From: JAAXHV01 sp965207165
GTDB taxonomy: Bacteria; Pseudomonadota; Gammaproteobacteria; Eutrophobiales; Eutrophobiaceae
Direction: 5' to 3'
NCBI GenBank assembly: GCA_965207165.1
Contig: OZ242265.1
Span: forward strand, 2,108,001-2,172,000
Length of the DNA stretch: 64,000 nucleotides
Below, in pieces: positions 31,837 through 39,189 of this stretch. The notes under the pieces were generated by a model. It worked only from the letters and a program-made list of their open reading frames with translations. It was not told the DNA's origin and made no database searches. Positions within the stretch are counted from its first letter, which is position 1. Each line of letters starts with the position of its first letter. Position numbers and translations under genes: made by a program.

Positions 31837-33648
31837 TTATGAGAACAGGAAATGTACATCCATGAGGTCTGCTTCGTTGAAGTCATTCAGCGTGATCGTT
31901 CCACCGCCCTGAGGCGATAAATCGATAACCAGGTTATCGCCCTGCTGTTGTATAGCCAAATCGTCTACTGACTGAATGTCCTCAAATGCCTGTAGAACAA
32001 TCCTGTCCTCGCCGTTGCCGAAATCCAGGATAATGTCATTACCTCCTCCAGGGAAAAAATAAAACGTATCATCACCCGCGCCGCCTTCCATCCGGTCATT
32101 ACCAGTGTCGTATCTGACCGTCTTTACGTAAATATCAGCTTCGTTTATTTTTTCTTCATCCCGGATCTCCCGTTCCGCCTCCAAGGTATCATTGCCTGGC
32201 CCACCCTTCAGCAGGTCATCTCCGTCACCGCCATATAGCAGATCATTCCCCTTGCCACCGTATACCTCGTCATTGCCTGCTCCCCCTAACAGCCAGTCAT
32301 CACCACCGTCAGGACCACCATAGATCCTGTCGTTACCGGCAAGGCCCCAGATAACGTTAAATCGAAAGTCACCGGCCAGCACATCATCATGGTTAGAACC
32401 GATCAAAATTTCTATGTCGGGGACTGCCACCTCTCTTGAAGTTCCGTCGTCATCAGTAAAAGTATAAGAATTCTCAATGACGAACGTATCGCCTTCTGCA
32501 TCACCCCCGCGACCGCCTGTTTCAAGGATAGTATGCAGTCTCACTACCACCCCGGCGTCGGAGAACTCATATGAGGCATAGTCAAAACCCACACCGCCGC
32601 TAAGCAAATCCGCACCCGGTCCACCTGTCAACACATCAGATCCGTTTCCACCATATAACCGGTCATCTCCTTCCCGGCCGTCCAATTTATCATTGCTTTC
32701 GTAGCCGTCCAATCGGTTGTTGCCGCGCGCTCCCACCAGAGTGTCATTCCCGCCCGACCCGAACAGGTTTTCAATGTCAGGAACTTCCGCTGTCCGTGTG
32801 TTACCTTCGCTATCGACATCAACAATTGTCTGCATGCCTGCAAACATATCGCCTTCGGCTTGGCCACCCCTCAGTACACCGTCATGCAGACGTACTTCTA
32901 TCCCCGGTCGGATGAAAGACACCCCCACGGGTTGGCCTGTTTCATTAATAACACCCACTTCAATTTCCCCATGTGAGTATGACTTATATGAGAGAGTATC
33001 CACACCAGGGCCGCCACGAAATTGGTCCGCGCCCATTCCACCCTCAAGCCAGTCATCACCCTCGCGGCCGTCCAACACATCATCATCTCCCAGACCGTAC
33101 AGCTCGTCGTTACCGGGACCACCTGTTATCATGTCGGCGCCTGGCCCACCCTCAAACACGTCACCCTGGCCAACATCGGACTCAACGTCAATGTCATCAA
33201 TTACTTCACCATCCTCTCCGGTCATGTCATTGACCTCTTCCATCGGATCACTTCCACCCGGGTTTGATACGGTTAGACGGTAATCACCCCAGTTTTCCTG
33301 GTTAGGGTTGGCGGTATAGCTGGTGGCGCTGATGTAATAGGTGCCGCCGCTCTCCGGGGTGAAATCCAGCATTGAAAAACGGTTGCCCGCAGCCAGGTCC
33401 ACGTCGTCGTTCATGGCGACCTGTACGCCTGCCGAATTGTAGATTCTCAGAATGGTATCGGCAGCACCGTCTGTGCCGTCTCCGGTCAGGTTAATCTCAT
33501 AGGTCAACCCTGACTGCAGTTCGACCCGGACCCAGTCTTCATCGAAGCGTTCGCCCAGGCGTCCGGTATACATATCGCCCGGTGACATGCTGTAAGTGGT
33601 ATCAGCATTCGCTTCGGCATCTCCCGTTGTTTCAGTTACGGTTGCCAT
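31837..33648 (-). CDS. RTX-repeat protein with N-terminal PPC domain, probable type I secretion substrate
   Basis: From ATG 33648 the protein has 603 residues (a frame to 33681 exists but has no ribosome site). The N-terminal ~110 residues resemble a bacterial pre-peptidase C-terminal (PPC) domain: DWVRVELQSGLTYEINLTG, ILRIYNSAGVQVAMNDD, FTPESGGTYYISA. The rest holds many glycine/aspartate nonapeptide repeats (GGPGNDELYG, GREGDDRLYGG, GGAGNDEVYGG) that bind calcium, in at least three blocks. The C-terminus, NDFNEADLMDVHFLFS, fits a type I secretion signal. There is no N-terminal signal peptide and no protease motif (HExxH). No ABC/membrane-fusion secretion genes are nearby. Function is unknown; adhesion or surface binding is possible. 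Confidence 0.88.
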   Translation of the reverse strand: MATVTETTGDAEANADTTYSMSPGDMYTGRLGERFDEDWVRVELQSGLTYEINLTGDGTDGAADTILRIYNSAGVQVAMNDDVDLAAGNRFSMLDFTPESGGTYYISATSYTANPNQENWGDYRLTVSNPGGSDPMEEVNDMTGEDGEVIDDIDVESDVGQGDVFEGGPGADMITGGPGNDELYGLGDDDVLDGREGDDWLEGGMGADQFRGGPGVDTLSYKSYSHGEIEVGVINETGQPVGVSFIRPGIEVRLHDGVLRGGQAEGDMFAGMQTIVDVDSEGNTRTAEVPDIENLFGSGGNDTLVGARGNNRLDGYESNDKLDGREGDDRLYGGNGSDVLTGGPGADLLSGGVGFDYASYEFSDAGVVVRLHTILETGGRGGDAEGDTFVIENSYTFTDDDGTSREVAVPDIEILIGSNHDDVLAGDFRFNVIWGLAGNDRIYGGPDGGDDWLLGGAGNDEVYGGKGNDLLYGGDGDDLLKGGPGNDTLEAEREIRDEEKINEADIYVKTVRYDTGNDRMEGGAGDDTFYFFPGGGNDIILDFGNGEDRIVLQAFEDIQSVDDLAIQQQGDNLVIDLSPQGGGTITLNDFNEADLMDVHFLFS

Positions 33649-33866
33649 CAGTTGTTTTCTCGAGGATAGAAGCAGGGACATATTAGCATGATGATGAGGC
33701 CGACTTGCGTTTCCTCCCCGGTACCTGAATATTACGTATTACCACACAGCCCTGGATATCATCTACAGATATTATCCGTTGGAGCAATTTCCGCAAAAGA
33801 CACTTTACGCGCTGGAAGAAATGGTGGAGGATTCATAGATTGCAATAACAGGAGATCACTCAGCAT

Positions 33867-34343
33867 ATGCATACCGATAAAGAATATTCCGATGTATTTT
33901 CCGTCGAAGTCATTGAACTGCACCGTTTCTTCGAGGACTGGTTCGGCGGCTACTGCGATGACAGCGAGGAGGTTTTTGCAGAGCGCCTGCTGAGCCGGAT
34001 GCACGAGGATTTCAACATTGTCCTGCCGGGCGGGATGATGATTTACGGCGCCCATTTCTGGCCGGAGTTCAGGAAACTGTACGGCAGCAACCCGGATTTC
34101 CACATCAGCATCCGCGCCGTCCGGCAGACGCCGTTGCCCGCTGATTCAACGTACCTCGTCACCTACGAGGAATGGCAGCGGAACGCCCTGCAATCCAAAC
34201 CACAGGACAACGGGCGGCTGTCCTCAGCCGTTTTTGTCGACGATGAGGGTGCGCCCAACGGCATAAAGTGGTTCCATGTACATGAGACATGGCTTCCGGA
34301 CGCCGTCATCACGGCTGAGGCGTACGACTGGGAACACAGTTAA
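33867..34343 (+). CDS. NTF2-like (DUF4440/SnoaL-type) cytoplasmic protein
   Basis: The 158-residue protein has the size and pattern of an NTF2-like fold: an N-terminal helix pair (EVIELHRFFEDWFGGYCDDSEEVFAERLLSRM), central strands (FNIVLPGGMMIYGAHFW) and terminal strands ending IKWFHVHETWLPDAV. HVHETWLP is a recognisable end in a group of unnamed NTF2-like proteins. No signal peptide is seen and no catalytic residues can be assigned. It stands alone on the plus strand between the RTX gene and the nucleoside hydrolase gene. It may be a dehydratase/cyclase-like or ligand-binding protein; confidence in the fold is moderate. Confidence 0.65.
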   Translation: MHTDKEYSDVFSVEVIELHRFFEDWFGGYCDDSEEVFAERLLSRMHEDFNIVLPGGMMIYGAHFWPEFRKLYGSNPDFHISIRAVRQTPLPADSTYLVTYEEWQRNALQSKPQDNGRLSSAVFVDDEGAPNGIKWFHVHETWLPDAVITAEAYDWEHS

Positions 34344-34345
34344 AA

Positions 34346-34378
34346 AATAGGGGGCAGATTTAAAATCTGTCCCCTATT
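34346..34378. repeat. GGGGACAG-type palindrome between converging genes
   Basis: A 33-base palindrome with arms AATAGGGGGCAGATTT and its complement (one G-T mismatch) starts three bases after the NTF2-like stop codon. It relates to the copies at 10746, 24689 and 35421. Confidence 0.8.
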
Positions 34379-34390
34379 CTCCTTTTCTTC

Positions 34391-35404
34391 TCAGCCGAGC
34401 AACGTATCGGTCAACCTGTCTTTAAACGCCTGGATGTCTCGCCACTTCGTGGCGCAGTGGACGTTGCGGCCGTTCCGGCTGTCCACCACGGTGTAGCCGT
34501 CATCGGTGACGCGCAGGGGCAGGTCTTCCATCACCAGGAATTCCTGTGACCCGGCAGCATGGACGGCTACGGTATCGAACAGGGTCGTGCTGATCCGGCC
34601 CGGGTCCGTTCCCGGTTTTATGAAAGGCGCCAGGGGCAACCAGAGCCGGTAGTTCTCGACCAGGGCCTTGAGCCAGGGGTCTTCGCTGCGATAGATCCTC
34701 TGGTAATTCGCACCGGACACCGTAACGATGCCGCAGGTATCCAGCGGCGTAATGGTGCAATCCCAGGGGGCGGCAAATACCTGTTGCAACGCCGCGGGGT
34801 TTGACTTGACATTCCACTCTGCTGCCGGTGTAGGCGCCCCGTCGTAACCCCTGTAGATGGAACCGTGCATGCCCACGAAACGCGCATTGTGCGCAATGGA
34901 CGGATCCCGCCTGAGAGCCTCGGCGATATTCGGAACGGGACCGATACAGAGCAATGTGACCGGATCCGGGGATTGCCCTATTGTATCGATCAGGGCCTGG
35001 ACGCCATCACGGTACACCTTGCCCGGATAGTCTTCCAGCCGGTAGTCCCCTATCCATTCACTTTGCAGACCCGCCTCATCATCCGGTTCAAGCCCCACTC
35101 CGACAGGTATATGAGTGTTGCCGGTGAGTTCCAGCAGCTTTGCGAACAAACGGCAACGGTAGATGGCATTGCCGAAATCGCTTACCACGAGCTTCACGTC
35201 GAACTGCGGCGAGCGCAACAGCATCAGCAACGCCCAGGTATCGTCTATATCGTCACCGATGTCGGAATCGAGTATGACAGGTATCCTGCGCCCCTGTGTA
35301 CCGCTAAACGGCTGATTTTCGGAACCAGCCATACGCGGGAACAGTGTCCCGCCTGCCAAAAGCGCCAGTGATTTTTTAACGAATGAGCGTCTGGTTACAG
35401 TCAT
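34391..35404 (-). CDS. Nucleoside hydrolase-like protein with twin-arginine signal
   Basis: The 337-residue protein begins MTVTRRSFVKKSLALLAGGT, a twin-arginine signal (RR at 5-6 and a hydrophobic stretch). It then carries the calcium-binding aspartate cluster DSDIGDDIDD at 46-55, with a two-residue insertion relative to the usual DTDPGIDD. Further nucleoside-hydrolase segments include LCIGPVPNIAEALRRDP and FVGMHGSIYRGYDG. Such enzymes cut the N-glycosidic bond of nucleosides; an exported form would work in the periplasm. Some exported relatives may have other substrates, so the activity is not certain. GGGGACAG-type palindromes flank it on both sides. Confidence 0.85.
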   Translation of the reverse strand: MTVTRRSFVKKSLALLAGGTLFPRMAGSENQPFSGTQGRRIPVILDSDIGDDIDDTWALLMLLRSPQFDVKLVVSDFGNAIYRCRLFAKLLELTGNTHIPVGVGLEPDDEAGLQSEWIGDYRLEDYPGKVYRDGVQALIDTIGQSPDPVTLLCIGPVPNIAEALRRDPSIAHNARFVGMHGSIYRGYDGAPTPAAEWNVKSNPAALQQVFAAPWDCTITPLDTCGIVTVSGANYQRIYRSEDPWLKALVENYRLWLPLAPFIKPGTDPGRISTTLFDTVAVHAAGSQEFLVMEDLPLRVTDDGYTVVDSRNGRNVHCATKWRDIQAFKDRLTDTLLG

Positions 35405-35420
35405 GCTGTCGAAAAAAAAA

Positions 35421-35443
35421 GGGACAGATTTAAAATCTGTCCC
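35421..35443. repeat. GGGGACAG-type intergenic palindrome
   Basis: A 23-base perfect palindrome with half GGGACAGATTT lies between the nucleoside hydrolase start and the TonB-receptor stop, preceded by an A-run. It is a member of the dispersed family. Confidence 0.8.
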
Positions 35444-35472
35444 CTGTCATACTTATCGAAATTAGGCCGGAT

Positions 35473-37734
35473 TCAGAAGCTGTACCTGGCCTCCCCGCCC
35501 CAGATTCTAGGCTGGTTGACGTAGCCGAGGTTGTTGGCGAAATCGATACCGCCGATGGGATTATGCTCATTGGTAAGATTTCGGGCAAACAGGCCGATCT
35601 CGAAGTTCTTGGCGTTGTCGCGATAGCCCAGTCTCAGACCGCCTTCAAACTGCGTCCCGAAGGTGAATTCAATACTCTCGTAGAGAAAATCACTGGTCTT
35701 GCCTTTCAGCTTCCAGTCTGTGAACAGGTAGAGTTCATTGCCGTTTGCCAGGGGATGGGTATAGTCCAGCTCCAGGTTTGCAGTCCACTTCGGCGCGTGC
35801 TGGAACGGATTGCCGTCGATAATTGCCCTGCCGTTTTCATCCAGCGGGTCCCGGCTGGTAGCCAAGGGGCCTATCGGCAATGTCAATTCGTTATCTTTTA
35901 GTTCCGTCTTGTTATAACCGAAGCCGCCGGACAGGATGAGATTTTCGGTCATGGCGATATCGACATCAAACTCGACACCGTAGCCGACACCCTCATCCGC
36001 ATTCAGCAGGGTCGTCGCATTGGCGTCACCGCCTACCGCGACCAGTTGCATGTCATCGACCTCGTAATAAAAGGCCGCCACGTTCAGCCTGACCTTTTCG
36101 AACAGCGCCTTGTAGCCGACTTCGTAAGACATAATCGTCTCCGAGTCCGCGGTCGTCACTTCGGGGTCATCTTGAAGGCGATCCTGTATGGTGGGCGCCC
36201 GGAAACCGGTTGCCACCCGGGCATAGACCTGTGCATCCTCGCTGATGGCAAAAGCGAGCGACACGTCCCAACTGAGTTCATCATCCCCCAGGCTGATCGG
36301 AGCGAGCGGGGGGAGGTCGGCGGGCCGGAATCTGACATGTTCAGCATCTTTCTCGTCGTCCGTGTAGCGTACCCCTGCAGTGAGCGTTAACTGCTCAGTG
36401 ACGTCGTAGGAGCCTTGTCCAAACACAGCCCAGGTCGTGTTCTCGACATTGGAAACAGACACCGGAGTGAATTCCGTAGCGCCAGCATTTTGGTCCGCAG
36501 AAACGCTCTTCAGATCATCCTCGAAGTAGAAAGCCCCGACCTGATAGTTAAAAGGACCGTCCAAGTTACTGGCGATGCGTATTTCCTCGGTAATCTGCTC
36601 TACCGTCTGGTCCCCGCCGGTATCGACGTTTACAACAAAAGGTGAGTTGAACGGGCTGAAAGGCGTGCTGGGCGGACCGAACGCACCATGCGGCCCCGGT
36701 GCAAAACCTCCACAGGTAAACAGACAGCCATACCCCCCATCAATATCGCCGCGTGCGAAGCGGTCGTATATGTCCTGGTAAGACGTGATCGAGGTAATCG
36801 TATGGTCGCCCACATCCCAGTCCATTTTCAGGGTCACACCGAAACTTTTTATTCTTGCCGGGTTATTGTTGCCGCCGTCGAACCAGACCGTATCGCGCTT
36901 GTAGTTGTCATTGAGCTTGTTGCTGCCCTTGTCAAAAACATTGGCGCGAAAGGCAGAGGCGGAATTACCGCCCTGATCCTGGTGCTGGTACAGGAGCAAG
37001 GCACTGAAATCATCACTGGGAGTCCATAACAACTGGACGCGTCCGGCAAAAATATCGAACCCGCCGAAGGCGTCGTTTTCCTCGGTATAGGCGTTATTGA
37101 TCCAGTCTGACCGATGTTGTGTAATAAACGAGACGCGGCCCATCAAGGTGTTCTCAACCAGGGTGCCGCCGATAGCTCCTTCCACGTTTATCGTGCCCTT
37201 GTTGCCGCCGGAAGCCTTGATGTAGCCTTCCGTCTCCTCGGTGGGGCGGCGCGAGTCGAGCTTGACAATTCCCGCCGTGGTGTTGCGTCCGAACAGGGTA
37301 CCCTGGGGGCCGCGAATAACCTCTATATCATCCAGGTCGAATATGGGAAATGATTTGAGAGAGGCCTTCTCCATCGGCACTTCGTCAAACACGATGGACA
37401 CCGGTTGCGATGCGGCCGCGGTAAAATCGGCATTGCCCAGACCCCGCATGTAGAAGCGCGGCGACAGCCGGCCGTTGGAACTCTCAACGTGCAGTCCAGG
37501 GACCGTGCTGGCCAGCGCCAGGATATCCTCTCCGCCGGTGAACTTGGACTCTAGCCTCTGCCCCGCCAGCCTGGAGATTGAGATGGGAACATCCTGAATA
37601 TTTTGCTCACGTTTTTGTGCGGTCACCACGATCTCTTCGAGTATCGCCTGCGCGCTTGCCGGTGTTCCGGCAATTGACAACAGTGTGAAGAGGGCCAGAC
37701 AGGAAAATGGCTTGCAGGTTTTTAAATCGATCAT
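35473..37734 (-). CDS. TonB-dependent outer-membrane receptor
   Basis: The 753-residue protein has a signal peptide ending about ...TPASAQA, a TonB box-like ILEEIVVTAQKRE, a plug with IEVIRGPQGTLFGRNTTAG, and a barrel ending IWGGEARYSF with the terminal Phe. GGGAG precedes the ATG (37734) by 8 bases. It probably imports an organic compound. The nucleoside hydrolase gene is downstream on the same strand (68-base gap with a palindrome), so uptake of a nucleoside-like compound is conceivable but not shown. Two inverted repeats upstream (37765-37823) may be operators. No regulator gene is adjacent. Confidence 0.95.
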   Translation of the reverse strand: MIDLKTCKPFSCLALFTLLSIAGTPASAQAILEEIVVTAQKREQNIQDVPISISRLAGQRLESKFTGGEDILALASTVPGLHVESSNGRLSPRFYMRGLGNADFTAAASQPVSIVFDEVPMEKASLKSFPIFDLDDIEVIRGPQGTLFGRNTTAGIVKLDSRRPTEETEGYIKASGGNKGTINVEGAIGGTLVENTLMGRVSFITQHRSDWINNAYTEENDAFGGFDIFAGRVQLLWTPSDDFSALLLYQHQDQGGNSASAFRANVFDKGSNKLNDNYKRDTVWFDGGNNNPARIKSFGVTLKMDWDVGDHTITSITSYQDIYDRFARGDIDGGYGCLFTCGGFAPGPHGAFGPPSTPFSPFNSPFVVNVDTGGDQTVEQITEEIRIASNLDGPFNYQVGAFYFEDDLKSVSADQNAGATEFTPVSVSNVENTTWAVFGQGSYDVTEQLTLTAGVRYTDDEKDAEHVRFRPADLPPLAPISLGDDELSWDVSLAFAISEDAQVYARVATGFRAPTIQDRLQDDPEVTTADSETIMSYEVGYKALFEKVRLNVAAFYYEVDDMQLVAVGGDANATTLLNADEGVGYGVEFDVDIAMTENLILSGGFGYNKTELKDNELTLPIGPLATSRDPLDENGRAIIDGNPFQHAPKWTANLELDYTHPLANGNELYLFTDWKLKGKTSDFLYESIEFTFGTQFEGGLRLGYRDNAKNFEIGLFARNLTNEHNPIGGIDFANNLGYVNQPRIWGGEARYSF

Positions 37735-37764
37735 TAATTGTCTCCCGGCAATATTCTTACCACG

Positions 37765-37823
37765 GCGTAATGTAATTTTGTATTACGCTACTTTTTTATC
37801 CGCGTTAATGGGGATTTAACGCG
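37765..37823. promoter_or_regulatory. Two inverted repeats upstream of the TonB-receptor gene
   Basis: GCGTAAT at 37765-37771 is inverted as ATTACGC at 37782-37788. CGCGTTAA at 37801-37808 is inverted as TTAACGCG at 37816-37823. A further TAACGCG lies at 37867-37873. Both lie 30-90 bases upstream of the receptor start, where an operator or activator site would be expected. The protein that binds is not known. Confidence 0.45.
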
Positions 37824-37895
37824 CAAATGAATAACACCGCGAGTATATATCATAATCTTGGTTGGTGTAACGCGAATTATTGAAAATTTTCTGGT

Positions 37896-37913
37896 TTCCG
37901 GCTTGTGCCGGAA
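37896..37913. repeat. Small TTGT-loop hairpin repeat
   Basis: TTCCGGC at 37896-37902 pairs with GCCGGAA at 37907-37913 around TTGT, followed by CGGCGGG. It resembles the hairpins at 4080-4099 and 39157-39176. It lies between the TonB-receptor start and the tsaC end. Confidence 0.55.
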
Positions 37914-38018
37914 CGGCGGGTACGCCATCAATTCAGGACATCCATAAAATAATCATGGATATCCCGGACTGGCGCGGATTGATAATTTGAGGGTGTCCCA
38001 AATTTGGGTGTGGGAGAA

Positions 38019-38570
38019 TTATTCCCGGACCGCAAGTCCTGTCAGAGCATCCCTGATCGTAGTCGGCTTGGGATTCGGGCCGACACTTCCGGGGAGATAA
38101 CAGTCGACTGCCTGGCCGAAATAGGCGCGGGCGCGCCGTGAGGTGCGGGCCGGACGACAGCCTGCCGGGTTTGCGCTGGTTGAGACGAGCAATCCGGTTG
38201 CAGCGCATAAACGCCGCACTACAGGATGCGCGGATACGCGCACGGCCAGCGTTTCATGCTTTCCGGTGAGCCAATGGGGCGTAGCCGGCTGAACGGGTAC
38301 CAGCCAGGTGACCGGTCCCGGCCAGGTACCGGTTACCTGTTCCATCTCCGGCACCTGAGAAAAATCCACCACGACGGCTAATTGTTCAATACCGGCAGCT
38401 ACGATAATCAGGCCTTTATCGGGAGAGCGCCGCTTGAGACGCAATACTTTCACCACCGCTGCTTCATTCCAGGGGTTGCAGCCCAGGCCCATCACCGCCT
38501 CCGTGGGGTAGGCAATGACACCGCCCTGGTCCAGGATACGGCGGGCGTGGTTGATGTGCCGGCTCTTCAA
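38019..38570 (-). CDS. tsaC: Threonylcarbamoyl-AMP synthase (TsaC/YrdC)
   Basis: The 183-residue protein starts with TTG at 38570; a stop lies in frame just upstream, so no longer form is possible with a normal start. It shows the TsaC pattern: GGVIAYPTEAVMGLGC, LKRRSPDKGLIIVAA, TWPGPVTWLVP, LAVRVSAHPVVRRLC and STSANPAG. The enzyme makes threonylcarbamoyl-AMP from threonine, bicarbonate and ATP, the first step in t6A37 modification of tRNAs decoding ANN codons. It begins eight bases after the purE stop, so the genes form an operon. Length is close to the E. coli protein. The call is firm. Confidence 0.95.
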   Translation of the reverse strand: MKSRHINHARRILDQGGVIAYPTEAVMGLGCNPWNEAAVVKVLRLKRRSPDKGLIIVAAGIEQLAVVVDFSQVPEMEQVTGTWPGPVTWLVPVQPATPHWLTGKHETLAVRVSAHPVVRRLCAATGLLVSTSANPAGCRPARTSRRARAYFGQAVDCYLPGSVGPNPKPTTIRDALTGLAVRE

Positions 38571-38578
38571 AAAATGTT

Positions 38579-39091
38579 TTACCCGGCCAGTTGCTCCTGC
38601 AACGCGGCATCCTTTTTCTGTACATCCCGGGTCATTTGTGCGCGCTCGGCCGTTATGGTTTCAGCCAGATCCGCGTCCTGCAGGGCGAGGATCTGCGCGG
38701 CCAGGTATGCTGCATTTTTCGCGCCCGCCTTACCGATCGCGACAGTACCGACCGGGATACCGCCCGGCATCTGCACGGTTGCCAGCAGTGCATCCATGCC
38801 GCTCAAGGGACCGGCATCCAGGGGTACGCCGATAACCGGTTTCGTGGTCGTTGCGGCCACGGCGCCGGCCAGGTGCGCGGCCAGGCCCGCGGCGGCGATG
38901 AACACGGCACAGCCCCGCGCTTCTGCGTCTTTGATGTAAGCCTTGGTTGCCTCGGGAGTGCGGTGCGCGGAGGTGATTTTCACCTCCTTTGTAATGGAAA
39001 ATTTATCCAGCACTTCTATTGTCGAGCGCATCACGGGCAGGTCGGAATCGGAGCCCATTAAAATCGCGACAAAAGGTTTGTTTTTACTCAT
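38579..39091 (-). CDS. purE: N5-carboxyaminoimidazole ribonucleotide mutase
   Basis: The 170-residue protein has MGSDSDLPVM at 12-21, SAHRTPE at about 41-47, and a C-terminal VQMPGGIPVGTVAIGKAGAKNAA, the class I PurE pattern. It rearranges N5-CAIR to CAIR in purine synthesis in the cytoplasm. Class I enzymes act after PurK, but no purK gene is adjacent here; it must lie elsewhere. The gene shares a transcript with tsaC downstream. Confidence 0.96.
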   Translation of the reverse strand: MSKNKPFVAILMGSDSDLPVMRSTIEVLDKFSITKEVKITSAHRTPEATKAYIKDAEARGCAVFIAAAGLAAHLAGAVAATTTKPVIGVPLDAGPLSGMDALLATVQMPGGIPVGTVAIGKAGAKNAAYLAAQILALQDADLAETITAERAQMTRDVQKKDAALQEQLAG

Positions 39092-39156
39092 TGGTAGTAC
39101 TCGTATTCAAATTAATAATTATAGCTCCTGTTATGGGTTCCGTTCCGGCGGGCCGG

Positions 39157-39176
39157 GTTCCTGCTTGCGCAGGAAC
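39157..39176. repeat. Small TTGC-loop hairpin repeat
   Basis: GTTCCTGC at 39157-39164 pairs with GCAGGAAC at 39169-39176 around TTGC and is followed by GACGGG. It lies between topA and purE, so it may serve at a transcript boundary. Related to the copies near 4.08 and 37.9 kb. Confidence 0.6.
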
Positions 39177-39189
39177 GACGGGTAACGCA

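Noticed and set aside
31837..33648. Serralysin-type metalloprotease
   Set aside because: RTX repeats are present but there is no HExxHxxGxxH zinc motif; only a PPC domain precedes the repeats.
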